From Bolinopsis microptera (taxonomy: Eukaryota; Ctenophora; Tentaculata; Lobata; Bolinopsidae): a stretch of DNA of 64,000 nt. The position numbers were made by a program, and so were the translations under genes. The notes beneath the pieces were generated by a model, which was not told where the DNA came from, made no database searches, and was given only the letters and a program-made list of their open reading frames with translations. Location of the stretch: contig NC_087081.1 of the NCBI RefSeq assembly GCF_026151205.1, positions 1,663,886-1,727,885 on the forward strand. Direction: 5' to 3'. Shown here one piece after another: positions 51,640 to 62,744 of this stretch (position 1 is the first letter of the stretch; each line of letters starts with the position of its first letter).

Positions 51640-52105
51640 AGTACTACAGTACGTGCGCACTCAGTACGTGTCGCACTATACAGTACTGTCGCACTGCAGT
51701 ACGTGTCGCACTACAGTAACGAGTCGACTACAGTACGTGTCGCACTACAGTAACGTGACGCACTACATACGTGTCACTACAGTACGTGTCGCACTACAGT
51801 TACTTGTCGCACTACAGTACGTGACGCACTATACGTATCGTGTCGCTCTGGCAGTAACGTGTCGCACTACAGTCCTGACGCACTACAGTACGTGTCGCAC
51901 AACAGTACTGTCACGCTACATACAGTACGTGTCACGCTACTATACAGTACGTGTCACGCAACTATACAGTACGTGGCACGCAACTATACAGTACGTGTCC
52001 GCACTACAGTACGTGTTCGCACTACAGTACGTGTCACGCTACTATAACATACGTGTCACGCTACTATAGCAGTACGAGGACGCTACTAAACAGTACGTGA
52101 CGATA
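51640..52105 (+). repeat. 17-bp satellite (CGCACTACAGTACGTGT), left arm
   Basis: About 25 irregular units with frequent single-base gains and losses. The open frames inside are artefacts. The mirror copy is at 58908-59372. Confidence 0.92.
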
Positions 52106-52651
52106 CACTGGTTACTGGTTTAGGGCAGATTGCCTATTAAAATATATATCGTGCTGAGCTGTCTTCACGTATTTACATACACAAATCAAAATAACCACTA
52201 CCAGAAAACACAGCTGAAACAAACAACACTGAAACAAACAAGCTAGCTGTGTTCGTGAAGCAATCAACTATTTACTAACTACTAGATTAAGGTCGGAGGT
52301 GAAGTAGGGTGAATAAAGGTAAAGACGAGGTGAAACCTCAACCGACTCTATAGAGTAGGAATCTCCGCTATTGGCCAGACTACTACAGATTACTGAACGA
52401 TTTCACACGGAGGCGGAGGTAACATTCCGGAAACTAATTACATCATGACGGATCACAGAAACAAACATGTGAAGTTGTGACAGATTATAACAAAAATTAA
52501 AACTCATGCTCTTTTGCTATATCTTCTGAGTTCTATGCATGAAACTATGGAGTTCATAGTTTATAGTTTAATTAGACTGACATGGGTTTCAGAAGTATAT
52601 CAGTAGGGGGTTTCCATGATAGTAAGGATACTAGAGAAGATCGATGAACGA

Positions 52652-52818
52652 GACTCTACAAGACTCTAGAAGACTTTAACGAGACTCTACAAAAGACTCT
52701 ACAAACTTTACAGACTCTACAAGACTCTACCAGACTTTAACGAGACTCAACAAAGACTCTACAACAAAGACTTTACAAGACTTTAAAAGATTTTTACAAG
52801 ACTCTACAAGACTCTAAC
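52652..52818 (+). repeat. GACTCTACAA satellite, left arm
   Basis: Irregular 10-13-base units. The mirror copy is at about 58165-58345 (complement). Confidence 0.88.
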
Positions 52819-52875
52819 CATCTGGCGTGTTTTCCTTTTAATTATTCTTTTAATACTTTTACAGTATAATGAATA

Positions 52876-53195
52876 ATGAATAATATTAATATTGAAGAAA
52901 AAAAGGAAATTATCGAAGATTCATGTTGCATACCTTATCCGCTAGAAGACGTGGCACTTGCAATCACACCACCTAGCATCTGTTTTGACCTTGCACAACC
53001 TACTGACAGCAAACCACCTTAGACCTGGTAGTTTTTGCTAGTCATAAAAATCGGCATTTTGTTAAACCAAACACCCCTGCAGATTTTCAACTGATTCGAT
53101 TTCCAGGTGTAAACAACGATTTCCCTTGGGTTACCAGTTTTAAAATTTCGGTTACTGGAAATGCTCGTGTTTATGTTTACTTCTTGTGGTTTTGA
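52876..53195 (+). pseudogene. Unknown gene, N-terminal part, left arm (one frameshift)
   Basis: The ATG opens MNNINIEEKKEIIEDS, then CCIPYPLEDVALAI and ICFDLAQPTDSK. The frame then shifts by one indel at about 53020 and continues LDLVVFASHKNRHFVKPNTP, RFPGVNNDFPWVTSF and KISVTGNARVYVYF to TGA. The inverted copy on the minus strand of the right arm preserves the same peptide order, including VVFASH and HFVK.NTP. Conserved peptide with different indels in each arm indicates a real coding sequence whose frame is disturbed in both copies. No family is recognised. Confidence 0.55.
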
Positions 53196-53444
53196 GTGTG
53201 TTATCCCGAACCGTGGTAACCAAGGAAAGAATAAAAAGGTAAAAAATTAAATTTAAATTAGTTTTGTTTTCGACTTCTGGAGTTTTTGCATAAAAAAGGT
53301 GGAATGACGTACTATCGACGTATAAAGGTGTTATCTAATTAGGCTCAATCTCGTCACATAAAGGTATCTTAAAAATACTGTTAAATATCATCAAGAAGAT
53401 CCACCGTACAAACGATCGAGACCTTGGCAGTTGGCCCTAACTTT

Positions 53445-53882
53445 AACGGACCTTTACCTGATGAGTTGAAATTCCGACATAGGACGTCACTCACGTCAAC
53501 TAGCGTCATCTAGCGTGAAATATCGCCAGATGATGATAGATGACGCTAGATGACGACTATCAGTAAAGGCCTTTTGGACCTTTACTGATAGTTGAAATCG
53601 ACTATTGACGTCAATCTAGCGTCATCTACGTCATATAGCGTCCATATAGCGTCATATAGCGCAAGATAGCGCTAGATAGGCGCTAGATAGCGCTAGATAG
53701 CGACATTCGACGCACGTGCCGTGCAACTTAGGCGACAATTCGCTAATTGGCGTCATCTAGCGTCATCTAGCCTCATCTAGCGACATCATCATCATCTGGC
53801 GATATATCAACGCTAGATGACGCGTTAGATGACGCTAGATACGTCATAATGGCGAATTTCACCTATCAGTAAAGTTCCAACT
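53445..53882. repeat. Two adjacent short fold-back repeats rich in TAGCGTCATC
   Basis: 'ggacctttac(c)tgat(a)g..ttgaaatt(c)gac' and its complement border two neighbouring units (about 53447-53570 and 53576-53882). Between them run tagcgtcatc and gacgctagat words in opposite orientation, each unit being itself palindromic. The mirror copies are at 57090-57515. Confidence 0.75.
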
Positions 53883-53908
53883 TTAACAATAAAGATGTTA
53901 TATTTTAG

Positions 53909-54423
53909 GATAACGTGGACGATGCTGTTAAGCGCAGAGATGAAGATGAGACAATAGCAGGAGATAAACAAATGGGTGAAGAAGATGCCATAGCAAGTAG
54001 ATAAAGCAAATGTTGAAGATATGTCATAGCAGGAGATAAAGCAAATGGAGTGAAGAATGATGTCATAGCAGAGATCAAGCAAATGGTAAGATAGATACCA
54101 TAGCAGAAGATAAAGCAAATGGGTGAAGATGATGCAATAGCAAAAGGAAGAAGCAAATAGAGAAGATGAATGCCATAGCAGGAGATAAAATAAATGGTGA
54201 AGAATGATGCCATAGCCAAGGATGAAACAAGCAAATGGTGAAGATGATGTCATAAGCAGGAGATAAATCAAATGGTGACGATGACACCATAAGCAAAAGA
54301 TGAAAGCAGATATGTGAATGAACATAAAAGAAGATGACGCGATAATGTGAATGACATAAAAAGAAGAACGCAGATAACTGTGAAGACATAGCAGAAGACG
54401 AGGATGGAATGGCTGAGCTTTAA
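53909..54423 (+). pseudogene. Acidic 12-residue-repeat protein exon, left arm
   Basis: After an acceptor-like tattttag the frame reads DNVDDAVKRRDEDE. About a dozen 36-base units follow, ideally encoding DDAIAGDKANGE. The final part is EDIAEDEDGMAEL then TAA. Units shift frame repeatedly through single-base indels, so no long frame survives. The 36-base period, a multiple of three, and the retained peptide suggest a coding repeat. The same exon lies inverted at 56545-57068. It may be the C-terminal exon of the gene starting at 52876. A highly acidic, extended protein would be expected; function unknown. Confidence 0.5.
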
Positions 54424-54680
54424 TTATGGCAATCCTTTAGTTGATGCGGGAGTTACCAAAATAACGTCTACGTGTACGCCGGTGGTAAGGCTATATTGTC
54501 CTAATAATTTTTACCATTTCCGACTTTGAAACGTTAAAAAAAGCGCGGTTTTTAAAACAGCAAAAAAATGAAGATTTTGCCCCGAAATATACAAATTCAT
54601 TTTTAATAACTTTCAACCATAAATTTGCCGTTGAAATTCCCTCATATACTTTGAAGTTTCTCACTGTTATAACAATTCAT

Positions 54681-54990
54681 TTAAGGAGAGCAAGCACCGC
54701 AGCGTCCCCCCCAGCCGTCCATAACATTTGCCCACGGGGAGCACTGCCACTGGCTCTGCCATCAACCGGGCCAACCGGCTCGAATCAGTTTCAGTCCTGT
54801 ATCCATACTGTAACCAGTTTTGGTACTTGTCCTGGTCCTGTGTCTGTACTCTCCATCCGTACTTCTGCATCTGGTTACTTGTTTCTGGTACTGCAGCTGG
54901 TACCGTGTCTGGTACTGCTTCTGGTAGCCCTTTCACCCGGACTTCTTTTCCTTCTAATTTGCTACTTTAACCTTCTGGTTTCTAGTTCAA
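54681..54990 (-). CDS. Tyrosine/glutamine/proline-rich small protein, left-arm copy
   Basis: The minus-strand frame contains 'LPEAVPDTVPAAVPET', 'KYQNWLQYGYRTETD' and 'MAEPVAVLPVGKCYGR' and ends near TTA at 54681. The right-arm copy (55963-56298) has related 'PETVPEYPYRMEYQ' and 'DTYQNWLQ'. The repeated V-P-(D/E)-T units come from a CAGTACC-type repeat. It converges with the acidic-repeat exon, whose stop is 258 bases away. No family is recognised. Confidence 0.35.
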
Positions 54991-55024
54991 GTCCGTCAGG
55001 TCCACTGCTGAACTAACCACACCC

Positions 55025-55930
55025 ACGGGTTGGTATCCTAAGTTTTATTAAACAATGATTAATTTATAAACGCCTAATTTTTAAACTTCTAAATTTCAGC
55101 AGCAACTATCTTTGTCTACAAATTTCGTCCCTTTTTTGAGAGGACGTTAAACTTGAAGTTTTAAATGGCAGTTTTAACTTCGACCAACCCCCATAGACCA
55201 CTCCTTTATGATTCTCCCCGTTGGTCTTGTCCACCACCAAGTATAGTCCCCTTTAACCATCTGGGACACAAAATATTGAATGCTTGAACGGATTCCCCCA
55301 TATATCTGGACCGCTTCTTTCACCAGTTCCGCCCATTGAATGCATGGCTTAATGCATTTTAGTGTTTTCTAATCTAAATGGATCTATATTGAGATCGATT
55401 CGAAACGGATACTATAAAAATTCCATCCCCCTTTAGCCCAATCGGATCCTGAGTGATATAATCGCCCCTGCAAGCGGTCATAATAGCGGTGGCGAATATA
55501 TCACCTCAGGATCCGATTGGGCTGAAAGGGGATGAATTTTTTTTTTTTTTTTTTTTTTTTTTTTGTTTTAAAAAAATCAGTATCCGTTGAATCCGATGCT
55601 CAAATATAGATCCGTATGATTAGAAACACTAAAATGCCATTAAGCCCTGCATTCCCAATGGGCCGGAACTGGTGAACGAAGCGGTCCAGATATATGGGGG
55701 GAATCCGTTCTAATCATCCATATCTTTGTGGTCAGAATGGTAAAGGGGACTATACTTTGAGGTGGCCAAGACCAACGGGGAGAATCAAAAAGAGATGGTC
55801 TCTGGGGTTGGACGAAGTTAAACTGCCATTTAAAACTTCAAGTTTAACGTCCTCTCAAAAAGTGACGAAAATTTGTAATCAAAGATTAGTTGCTGCTGTA
55901 TTATAAGTTAAAAAATTTAGTCGTATAATT
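55025..55930. repeat. Central part of the giant inverted repeat
   Basis: Both sides carry the same words inverted ('gagaggacgttaaacttgaag', 'ccccgttggtctt(g)', 'atatatctggaccgcttc', 'agcccaatcggatcctgag'). The loop is 'cctgcaagcggtcataatagcggt'. No gene is supported. Confidence 0.85.
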
Positions 55931-55962
55931 AATCATTGATTAAATAAAACTTAATACCAACC

Positions 55963-56298
55963 ATGGGTGTGGTAGTTGCAGCAGTAGGACCTGACGGACT
56001 TGAACTAGAACCCAAAGGTAAAGTAGCAACACTAGAAGAAAGAATCCCTGTTGAAAGGGCAACCAGATGGCAGTACCAACACCGTTACCAAGATGCCGTA
56101 CCAGAAACAGTACCAGAATACCCGTACCGGATGGAGTACCAGACACCAGTACCAGACACATACCAAAACTGGTTACAGCAACTGGATACAGGACTGACAC
56201 TGATCGAGCGGTGGCCTGAAGGCAGAGCCAGTTTGCAGTGCTCCCCGTGGGCAATGGTATGGACAGCAGGGAGGACCTGCGGTGCTGCTTCTCCTTAA
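55963..56298 (+). CDS. Tyrosine/glutamine/proline-rich small protein, right-arm copy (111 aa)
   Basis: An open frame from MGVVVAAVGPDGLELEPKG through VERATRWQYQHRYQDAVPET and YRMEYQTPVPDTYQNWLQ to 'CSPWAMVWTAGRTCGAASP'. Its inverted counterpart in the left arm shares the central part but uses a different frame towards the C-terminus, so one or both carry indels. Possibly a terminal exon. Unknown family. Confidence 0.4.
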   Translation: MGVVVAAVGPDGLELEPKGKVATLEERIPVERATRWQYQHRYQDAVPETVPEYPYRMEYQTPVPDTYQNWLQQLDTGLTLIERWPEGRASLQCSPWAMVWTAGRTCGAASP

Positions 56299-56544
56299 AT
56301 GAAGATGTTTATAACAGATGAGAAACTTCACAATTATATGAGGAATTTCAAGCAAATTTATGGTTGAAATTAAAAACTGAATTTGTAAAATCCGGGCAAA
56401 AACAACATTTTTTTGCTGTTTAAAAACCGCGCATATTAACGTTCAAAGTCGGAATTGTAAACATTAATAGGACAGATATTAGCCTTCCCACCGGGCTACC
56501 GTAACGTTAATTTGTAACCTCCCGCACAACAAAAGGATTGCATA

Positions 56545-57068
56545 CTAAAGCTCAGCCATTCCATCCTCGTCTTCTTGCTATGTCATACGACAATATCTGC
56601 GTCATCTTCTTTTATGTCATTCACAATATCTGCGTCATCTTCTTTTATGTCATGTCACCTTATCTGCTCATTCCTTTTGCTATGGTGTCATCTTCACCCT
56701 TTGCTTTTATCTCCCTGTCTATGAGCATCATCTTCACCATTGCTTTAATCCTCTTGCTATGGCATCAACTTCACCATTTATTTTATCTCCTGCCTAATGG
56801 CATCATCTTCACTAATTGCTTCATCTTTTGCTATGGCAACCATCTTCACCATTTGCTTATCTCTTCTCCATGGTATCATCTATCACCATTTGCTTTATCT
56901 CCCTGCTATGACATCATCTTCACCATTTTGCTTTTATCTCCTGCTATGACATCATCTTACAACATTTGCTTTATTCTCCTGCTATGGCATCATCTTCACC
57001 ATTTGCTTTATTCTCCTGCTATGCATCACTTCATCTCCTGCGACATTAACAGCATCGTCACCGTTATC
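56545..57068 (-). pseudogene. Acidic 12-residue-repeat protein exon, right arm
   Basis: Reverse-complement counterpart of 53909-54423. It has the same acceptor (tattttag), the same 36-base unit (read on plus as ctgctatggcatcatcttcac) and the same end EDEDGMAEL, here with TAG. It is frame-broken by different small indels. Confidence 0.5.
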
Positions 57069-57089
57069 CTAAAATATAACATCATTTAT

Positions 57090-57515
57090 TGTTAAAGTGG
57101 ACCTTTACTGATAGTTGAAATTCGACATATACGTCAACTAGCGTCATCTAGCCGTCATCTAGCGTGAAATATCGCCAGATGATGATAGATGACGCTAGAT
57201 GACGCAGATGACGCTAGATGACGCCAATTAGCGACATTGTCGCTAAGTGCACGCACCTTCGAGTGTCGCTATCCTAGCGCTATCTAGCGCTACATCTAGC
57301 GCTATCTAGCGCTAATTATGACGCTATATGACGCTATATGACGCTAGAATGACGCTAGATGACGTCATATGTCGAATTTAGCCAACCTATCAGTAAGGTC
57401 CAAAAGTCCTTTACTGATAGACGTCATCTGCGTCATCTATCATCATCTGGCGATATTTCACCGCTAGATGACGCTAGATGACGTAGATGACGTTCCATAT
57501 GTCGAAATTTCAACA
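57090..57515. repeat. TAGCGTCATC fold-back repeats, right arm
   Basis: Mirror of 53445-53882, with the same ggacctttactgatag borders. Confidence 0.75.
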
Positions 57516-57847
57516 TATCATAAAAGGTCGTTAAAGTTAAGGGCCCCAACGGCCAAGGTCTCTATCGTTGTACGGTGGACTTTGATGTGATATTTAAACA
57601 GTTATTTTTCAAGATACCTTTATTTGACGAGATTGAGCTAAATAGATAACACCTTTACTACGTCGCTAGTAGTCAATCACCTTTATTTATGCAAAACCCA
57701 GAAGTCAAACAACTAATTATAAATTTAAAATTTTATTACCTTTTTTAAATTTCTTTTCCCATGGTATACCAAGAGTATTTTCGGGATAACACACTCAAAA
57801 CCACAATAAACATAAAAACACGACGCATTTCACAGTAAACCGAAATT

Positions 57848-58110
57848 TTAAAACTGTGTAACCAAGAAATGCGAGGTTACACCTGGAAAATCGACAACAG
57901 CTGAAAATCTGCAGGGCGTGTTATGTTTAACAAAATGCCATTTGTTATGACTAGCAAAAACTACCATGTTAAGGTGGTTTGCTGTCAGTATGTTGTGCAA
58001 GGTCACAAACAAAAATCCTAGGTGGTGAAAGATTGCAATTGCCACGTCTTTCAGCGGATAAGTTATGCAACATGACAACTTCGATAATTTCCTTTTTCTT
58101 CTTCAATATT
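57848..58110 (-). pseudogene. Unknown gene, N-terminal part, right arm
   Basis: The minus-strand frame MSCCITYPLKDVAIAI, then MVVFASHNKWHFVKHNTP and DFPGVTSHFLVTQF matches the left-arm gene at 52876-53195. The middle ('FHHLGFLFVTLHNILTANH') is in a wrong frame between two indels. A start equivalent to the left-arm ATG lies upstream at about 58130 but is out of frame. Confidence 0.5.
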
Positions 58111-58164
58111 AATATTATTCTTTATTCATTATACTGTAAAAGTATAAATAATTAAAAGGAACAC

Positions 58165-58345
58165 TCACCAGATTTGTAAGTCTTGTAGAGTCTTGGTAAA
58201 ATCTTTTAAAGTCTTGTAAAGGTCTTGTATGAGTCTTGTAGAGTCTCGTAAAGTTTGTAGAGTCTTGAAGATCTCGTAAAGTCTTGTAGAGTACTTGTAG
58301 AGTCTCGTAAAGGTATTCTAGAGTCTTGTAGAGTCTCTTCATAGA
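58165..58345 (-). repeat. GACTCTACAA satellite, right arm
   Basis: Complement orientation (tcttgtagagtctcgtaaag). Mirror of 52652-52818. Confidence 0.88.
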
Positions 58346-58907
58346 TCCTCTCTCTAGTATCCCACTATCATTGTAAAACCAGTATTTCTGAATGTCCAGT
58401 CTAATTAACTATAAACTATTAACTCAAGTACATGCAGAACTCAGAAGATATAGCAAAATTGAGCTGCAGCTTTTAAGTTTTGTTATAATCTGTCACAACT
58501 TCACATGTTTTGCTTTCTGGGGGGATCCGCTGATGTTAATTAGTTTCCGGAATGTTACCTCCGCCGTCCGTGTGAAATATTCAGTAATCTGTATAGTCTG
58601 GCAAATAGCGGAGATACCCTACTCTATAGAGTGGGGTCTCTACCTCTTGTTAGAGAGGGTATTCACGAATCTCTACTTTACCATTACATCCCCCTACTTC
58701 ACCTCTACTTCATCTAGTAGTAGAAATTAAGTAGATTGCTTCACGAACACAGCCTAGCCGTGTTTAAGTTTTCAAGTAGTGTATTGTTTCAGCTTTTTTT
58801 TTTTCTTAGTAAGCTTGTTAGTATGATTTGTAGTATGTAAAAACCGTGAAGACAGCTCAGCAACGATAATAAATTAATAGCCATCTGCCCCTAAACCAGT
58901 AACCAGT

Positions 58908-59372
58908 GTATCGACACGTACTGAAGTGCGACACGTACTGTATAGTAGCGTGGACACGTACTGTATAGTAAGCCGTGACACGTACAGTATGCGACCGTAC
59001 TGTAGTGCACACGTACTGTATAGTTGCGTGACACGAACTGTAAGTTTGCGTGACACGTACTGTATAGTAGCCGTGACACGTACCTGTAAGTATCCGTGAC
59101 ACTACTGTAGTTTGCGACACGTACTTATATGCGACACGTACTGAGTGCGACACGACTGCAGAGCGACACGTACTTATAGTGCGACACGTACTGTATGCGA
59201 CACGTATCTGTAAGTGCGACCTACGTAGTGCGACACGGAACTGTAGTGCGACCTACTGTAGTGCGACACGTACTGTAGTGCGACACGTACTGTAGTGCGA
59301 CACGTACTGCAGTGCGACACGTACTGTATAGTGCGACACGTACCTGTAGTGGCGACACGTACTGTAGTACTT
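58908..59372 (-). repeat. 17-bp ACGTGTCGC satellite, right arm
   Basis: Mirror of 51640-52105 (gcgacacgtactgtagt units). Contains only artefactual frames. Confidence 0.92.
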
Positions 59373-60336
59373 CCTAACCCTAAATTAACAACATGGTTTC
59401 TATTCGCAGATCAATTAGCTGCATTAGGAAGTAGATAAGCAAACTAGTTATCATGACGTGTTACCTCCTTTGATCAGTGGATTGTGACAAAAACAGGATT
59501 ACCGCCGTATCTTTTAAGCCTGTTTTGTATTATTTTGGTTCTTTAACCGATTACTATGGAATTCGAGGCGCTATATATGGGCGCTATATCGATAGCGCTA
59601 TCTACGTCACATAGCGACAGTATAGCAAACTTTATTGTCCAGGATGATGTAACCTACTACCCCAATTTTACCGCGTTTTTTCCTTTCCCCAAGTGGGGCC
59701 TCAACATACATAAAGGGGTGAACAAACAAAAACTCGATTACAGCTCCCGCGATTTACTGGCGGTTGTTTTTTTCCCCCAAAACTCAGCGTAAATTTGGGA
59801 ATTTTCACTAATACCCCCTTGGGACTGAGATATCTTATATCAATATAGAACCTAATCAATATAATAAGAACCCTGATATCCTTTCTAAACTCATCAAAAA
59901 CATTTTACTCTGTACTTCGTCCAGTTTACCAGTAATTATGTTAGTCGAAACCAGGTTTATAGTATTAGTAATAATTTATAATATAATTTTAATATATTAC
60001 TATGACACTTATCAAATATCTGCCCGAATGCTGTGTAACAAAAATGATAACATTATCTTAGTGGTCCTAGACATTTCAAATTTAAGATACTTTTTGATTT
60101 TTACTTATTTGAATCATTTTGAAGAGTTTCTGACTGATGAGCCATGGCTCGGTTTTCATATTTTCCAATTCAATAGAATATTTTCTTTTAATCACATTTG
60201 TTAAGAAAAGGCCGACTAAACGTAAAATGACCTTAAATAATAACCAATAACTTTCTAGTTGCCTACCAGTCAGATCTTAGATGTCAGAATACGTAAAAAA
60301 TAATATTACAAGTGCAAATGAATCTGGAATTGTCGA

Positions 60337-60442
60337 GCTTTAGTTGCGAGCTTTAATGCGAGCTTTAGTTGCGAGCTTTAAGTGCGAGCTTAGTTGCGAG
60401 CTTTAGTTTTCGAGCTTTAGTTGCGAGCTTTAGTTTGCGAGC
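60337..60442 (-). repeat. GCTCGCAACT minisatellite, right arm
   Basis: Units 'gagctttagttgc'. Mirror of 50470-50592. Confidence 0.9.
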
Positions 60443-60920
60443 TAGTTGACAAACATAACTGTAAATAATCTTATAGTCCACAAGTTTTTTGCTTGTTGGT
60501 AATACTAGATACTGTAAATGTAATAGAATGATTGAAAATAATAGTCTAAATAGTTTGGAATAGTGCTCAACAGAGGCGATGGAGGGTTTACACAGCGTAT
60601 CTGGCACGTTTATTCACGGACGAGGAAAGTTTGTCCTGTTTTTTGGTGATTTTTAGTCTATTTCCCCGCCTACACTCAGATTTATTATTAGGGTTATGTT
60701 TATTAAGTAAGAGCATGGTAAGCCAAATTGCTTGTTAGAACCAGCTATTAGCAATCTTTGTAGCAGTTAACTATTCTCTAATGCTTTTGGACACGAAGGG
60801 ATAACACACACCTAAGGCTCGAAACTTCATAAAACTACATCATATAATTTTGTAGCATGTACGTATCTCATTCTTCTTTTCAGGGATAATCACGTGTGAT
60901 CTGGTTCTTTGCGTTTGTTG

Positions 60921-62290
60921 TTCTAATCCGCTTCCCAGCTTGCCATCCTCCCCTCTACGACCAGTCTCATACGTCTCCAGTACGTGGACAGGGGATCGTC
61001 ATCGGAGCTGGTCCTCTTAGGTTCCTATAACTTTATCAGAGTTGAAATACAAGTCACATTTTATCTGAAGTATTACGTAATTTTAATGATGTTAACTTTT
61101 TACGCAGTTTCAAATAAACATTAAATTGTATCTTAATAATTAATATCCCTTTATTAATACAGTATAATACCAATAGCTTAATTAATAATTTGTGGGCACA
61201 TAATCCTTTATCCACATCAATATAACAAATTATAAAATAGTTTTCAGCTACGTTTTTTGTTTGTTCCCCCTCTCAGCTCTTCTTTTGAACCACCTGCTCA
61301 AACCGAAGAAGCTATATATATCGTGCCCACAGCTTCATTAGGTTAACTAGAAACTATAAGTTTCCCTAGTAACTACCTATAAGATGGTAACTGTAACTAT
61401 AGCTCTATAGTAACCTATTAGCCGATTATGCCATGATGGTAACTGAATTTTTTTCTATAGTAACCATGGTACACCTAATAATTCCTCCTCTATCTGGATC
61501 ACTTTTGTAAAACACGTTTATTCTGGTACACCGTAAAACTCTTTCAGGTAACCATGGTAACCACCTAAACCTCTTCAGGTATCCATGGTAACACACCTGA
61601 ATCCTCTTCAGTATTGAGGCAACGATCAGGTTCAGGTCTACAGTATATTTAGTCCCATCTGCTGATATATTCGTGGTGTTTCGGCTTTTTTTCCTTATGA
61701 GAATCCGTTGCAAGGTAATATTTGATGCAGAATCACATCTTGGGTCAAAATAGAAAAATCTCGTGAAAACATTTCGTGCATGTATCCTCCTTACGTGCTA
61801 AAAACATCATTTAACCAGAGTTGCCATATGAAGCTCGATTAATTTTGGTTGTCCCAATAAAATTACTTGTGTATCATATTCCTTATGTTATTTACGTATT
61901 CAACTAAAAAAGTTTCCCACAGCATATGCGGGGGTATAATCTCGGTGACCTCGTTAGCTGCCCTGGTAGGCGAACTAACCCTGATAGTTTGCCCCGGTAA
62001 CCGCCACTTGCGGAGACGTTCTTAATGGGGCCCTTGCTGTGGGCCCCTTTTTAAGGGAGCGTTCTGTACGCGAACATGGGGATTTCAGTGCGATTGCTTC
62101 GAATCTTCCTTAATCTTATTGCTCGATATAAATAAGTTGATACTAGTCGATTATGATTTCACCTGCAGACCGGTTTTATGTAAAGTTGTAACAATCGTCC
62201 CCAATCTGTAATATCCTTGTATCCATGGCCTACATGAACCCTCTCCTGTTCCATGGTAACTGTAACTATAGTGTACAGTAAACCGTCTCC
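60921..62290. other. GGTAAC/CCATGG-rich repeats, no clear gene
   Basis: From 61340 on, words such as 'ggtaactgtaactatag', 'agtaaccatgg' and 'ggtaaccatggtaac' recur (61384, 61460, 61548, 61584, 62255), related to words at 63880-63992. 61919-62075 is a GC-richer patch with 'gtaaccgcc...gcggagacg'. No exon supported here. Confidence 0.5.
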
Positions 62291-62295
62291 CGCAG

Positions 62296-62478
62296 ACTAG
62301 CGATCCTTTGGTACCCGGTCTCCTAAGCCTGCTGTCCCTCCCTCCCCTGAGTGTTTTTGTTCCCCAACTCACCACCAGCAGTAAGGCTAACAACTTGGCG
62401 GTCTCTCAGAAAACTTTACTGAATCCTGGCATCCTGTTCGCTGCGGGGGGGGGGGGGTGCATTGCTCAGCGTGTCAAG
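62296..62478 (+). CDS. Candidate exon with hydrophobic stretch, unknown gene
   Basis: Bounded by 'cccgcag' and the donor 'caag|gtaact'. One frame is open throughout: DPLVPGLLSLLSLPPL, SVFVPQLTTSSKANN, SQKTLLNPGILFAAGGGG. A 13-base G run (62447-62459) lies inside, so the frame after it is uncertain; a change in G number would allow a smooth join to the next exon at 62639. The hydrophobic segment could be a membrane helix. Unrecognised. Confidence 0.4.
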
Positions 62479-62502
62479 GTAACTTCTTAGTTGTCGAGTT
62501 CA

Positions 62503-62544
62503 ATTTCACTTTCACTTTCACTTTTCACTTTCACTTTCACTTAT

Positions 62545-62587
<43 letters not shown>

Positions 62588-62595
62588 CACTGTCA
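62503..62595 (+). repeat. TTTCAC hexamer microsatellite
   Basis: About 15 copies of the hexamer, with one 'tttattcac' interruption, in the putative intron between two candidate exons. Confidence 0.93.
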
Positions 62596-62638
62596 TTTAT
62601 AAACTCATCATTCTAACTTTTACGTTCTCTTTCACTAG

Positions 62639-62705
62639 GATACTACAAAAACTACCACATACCAATCTTACCGCCTACGTTGAACGTGTGTTTGAGAATC
62701 TGTAG
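62639..62705 (+). CDS. Candidate exon (amphipathic segment)
   Basis: After the acceptor ctttcactag, one frame reads ILQKLPHTNLTAYVERVFEN, one more residue, then TAG. It needs a phase-2 donor exon, which the preceding exon would supply if its G run differed in length. It may be the true end of the protein, or the exon may splice out at 'gaac|gtgtgt'. Confidence 0.35.
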
Positions 62706-62744
62706 TTTTGGGCTGGGACCGCTCCATGATAAACATCCTGGGCA

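Larger units (their letters stand above)
49995..60920. repeat. Giant inverted repeat, arms about 5.4 kb, 24-base centre
   Basis: Left arm 49995-55466, right arm 55491-60920, loop 55467-55490. Every landmark of the left arm returns inverted in the right: the GCTCGCAACT repeat (50.5/60.4 kb), the 17-bp ACGTGTCGC satellite (51.9/59.1), the GACTCTACAA repeat (52.7/58.2), the CCI(P/T)YPL gene (53.0/58.0), the TAGCGTCATC repeat (53.7/57.3), the acidic-repeat exon (54.2/56.8) and the tyrosine/proline-rich ORF (54.8/56.1). The arms differ at many positions, largely small indels. A 26-base T run (about 55538-55563) exists only in the right arm. Confidence 0.93.

Noticed and set aside
51653-52069. 138-codon ORF rich in TCRTTV/YVSHY
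   Set aside because: Lies entirely in the 17-base satellite; mirror ORFs appear on the other arm.
53825-54389. Long hydrophobic minus-strand ORFs rich in Ser/Phe/Cys
   Set aside because: Antisense of the acidic 36-base coding repeat; only the plus-strand reading has an acceptor, a uniform peptide unit and a conserved C-terminal end.
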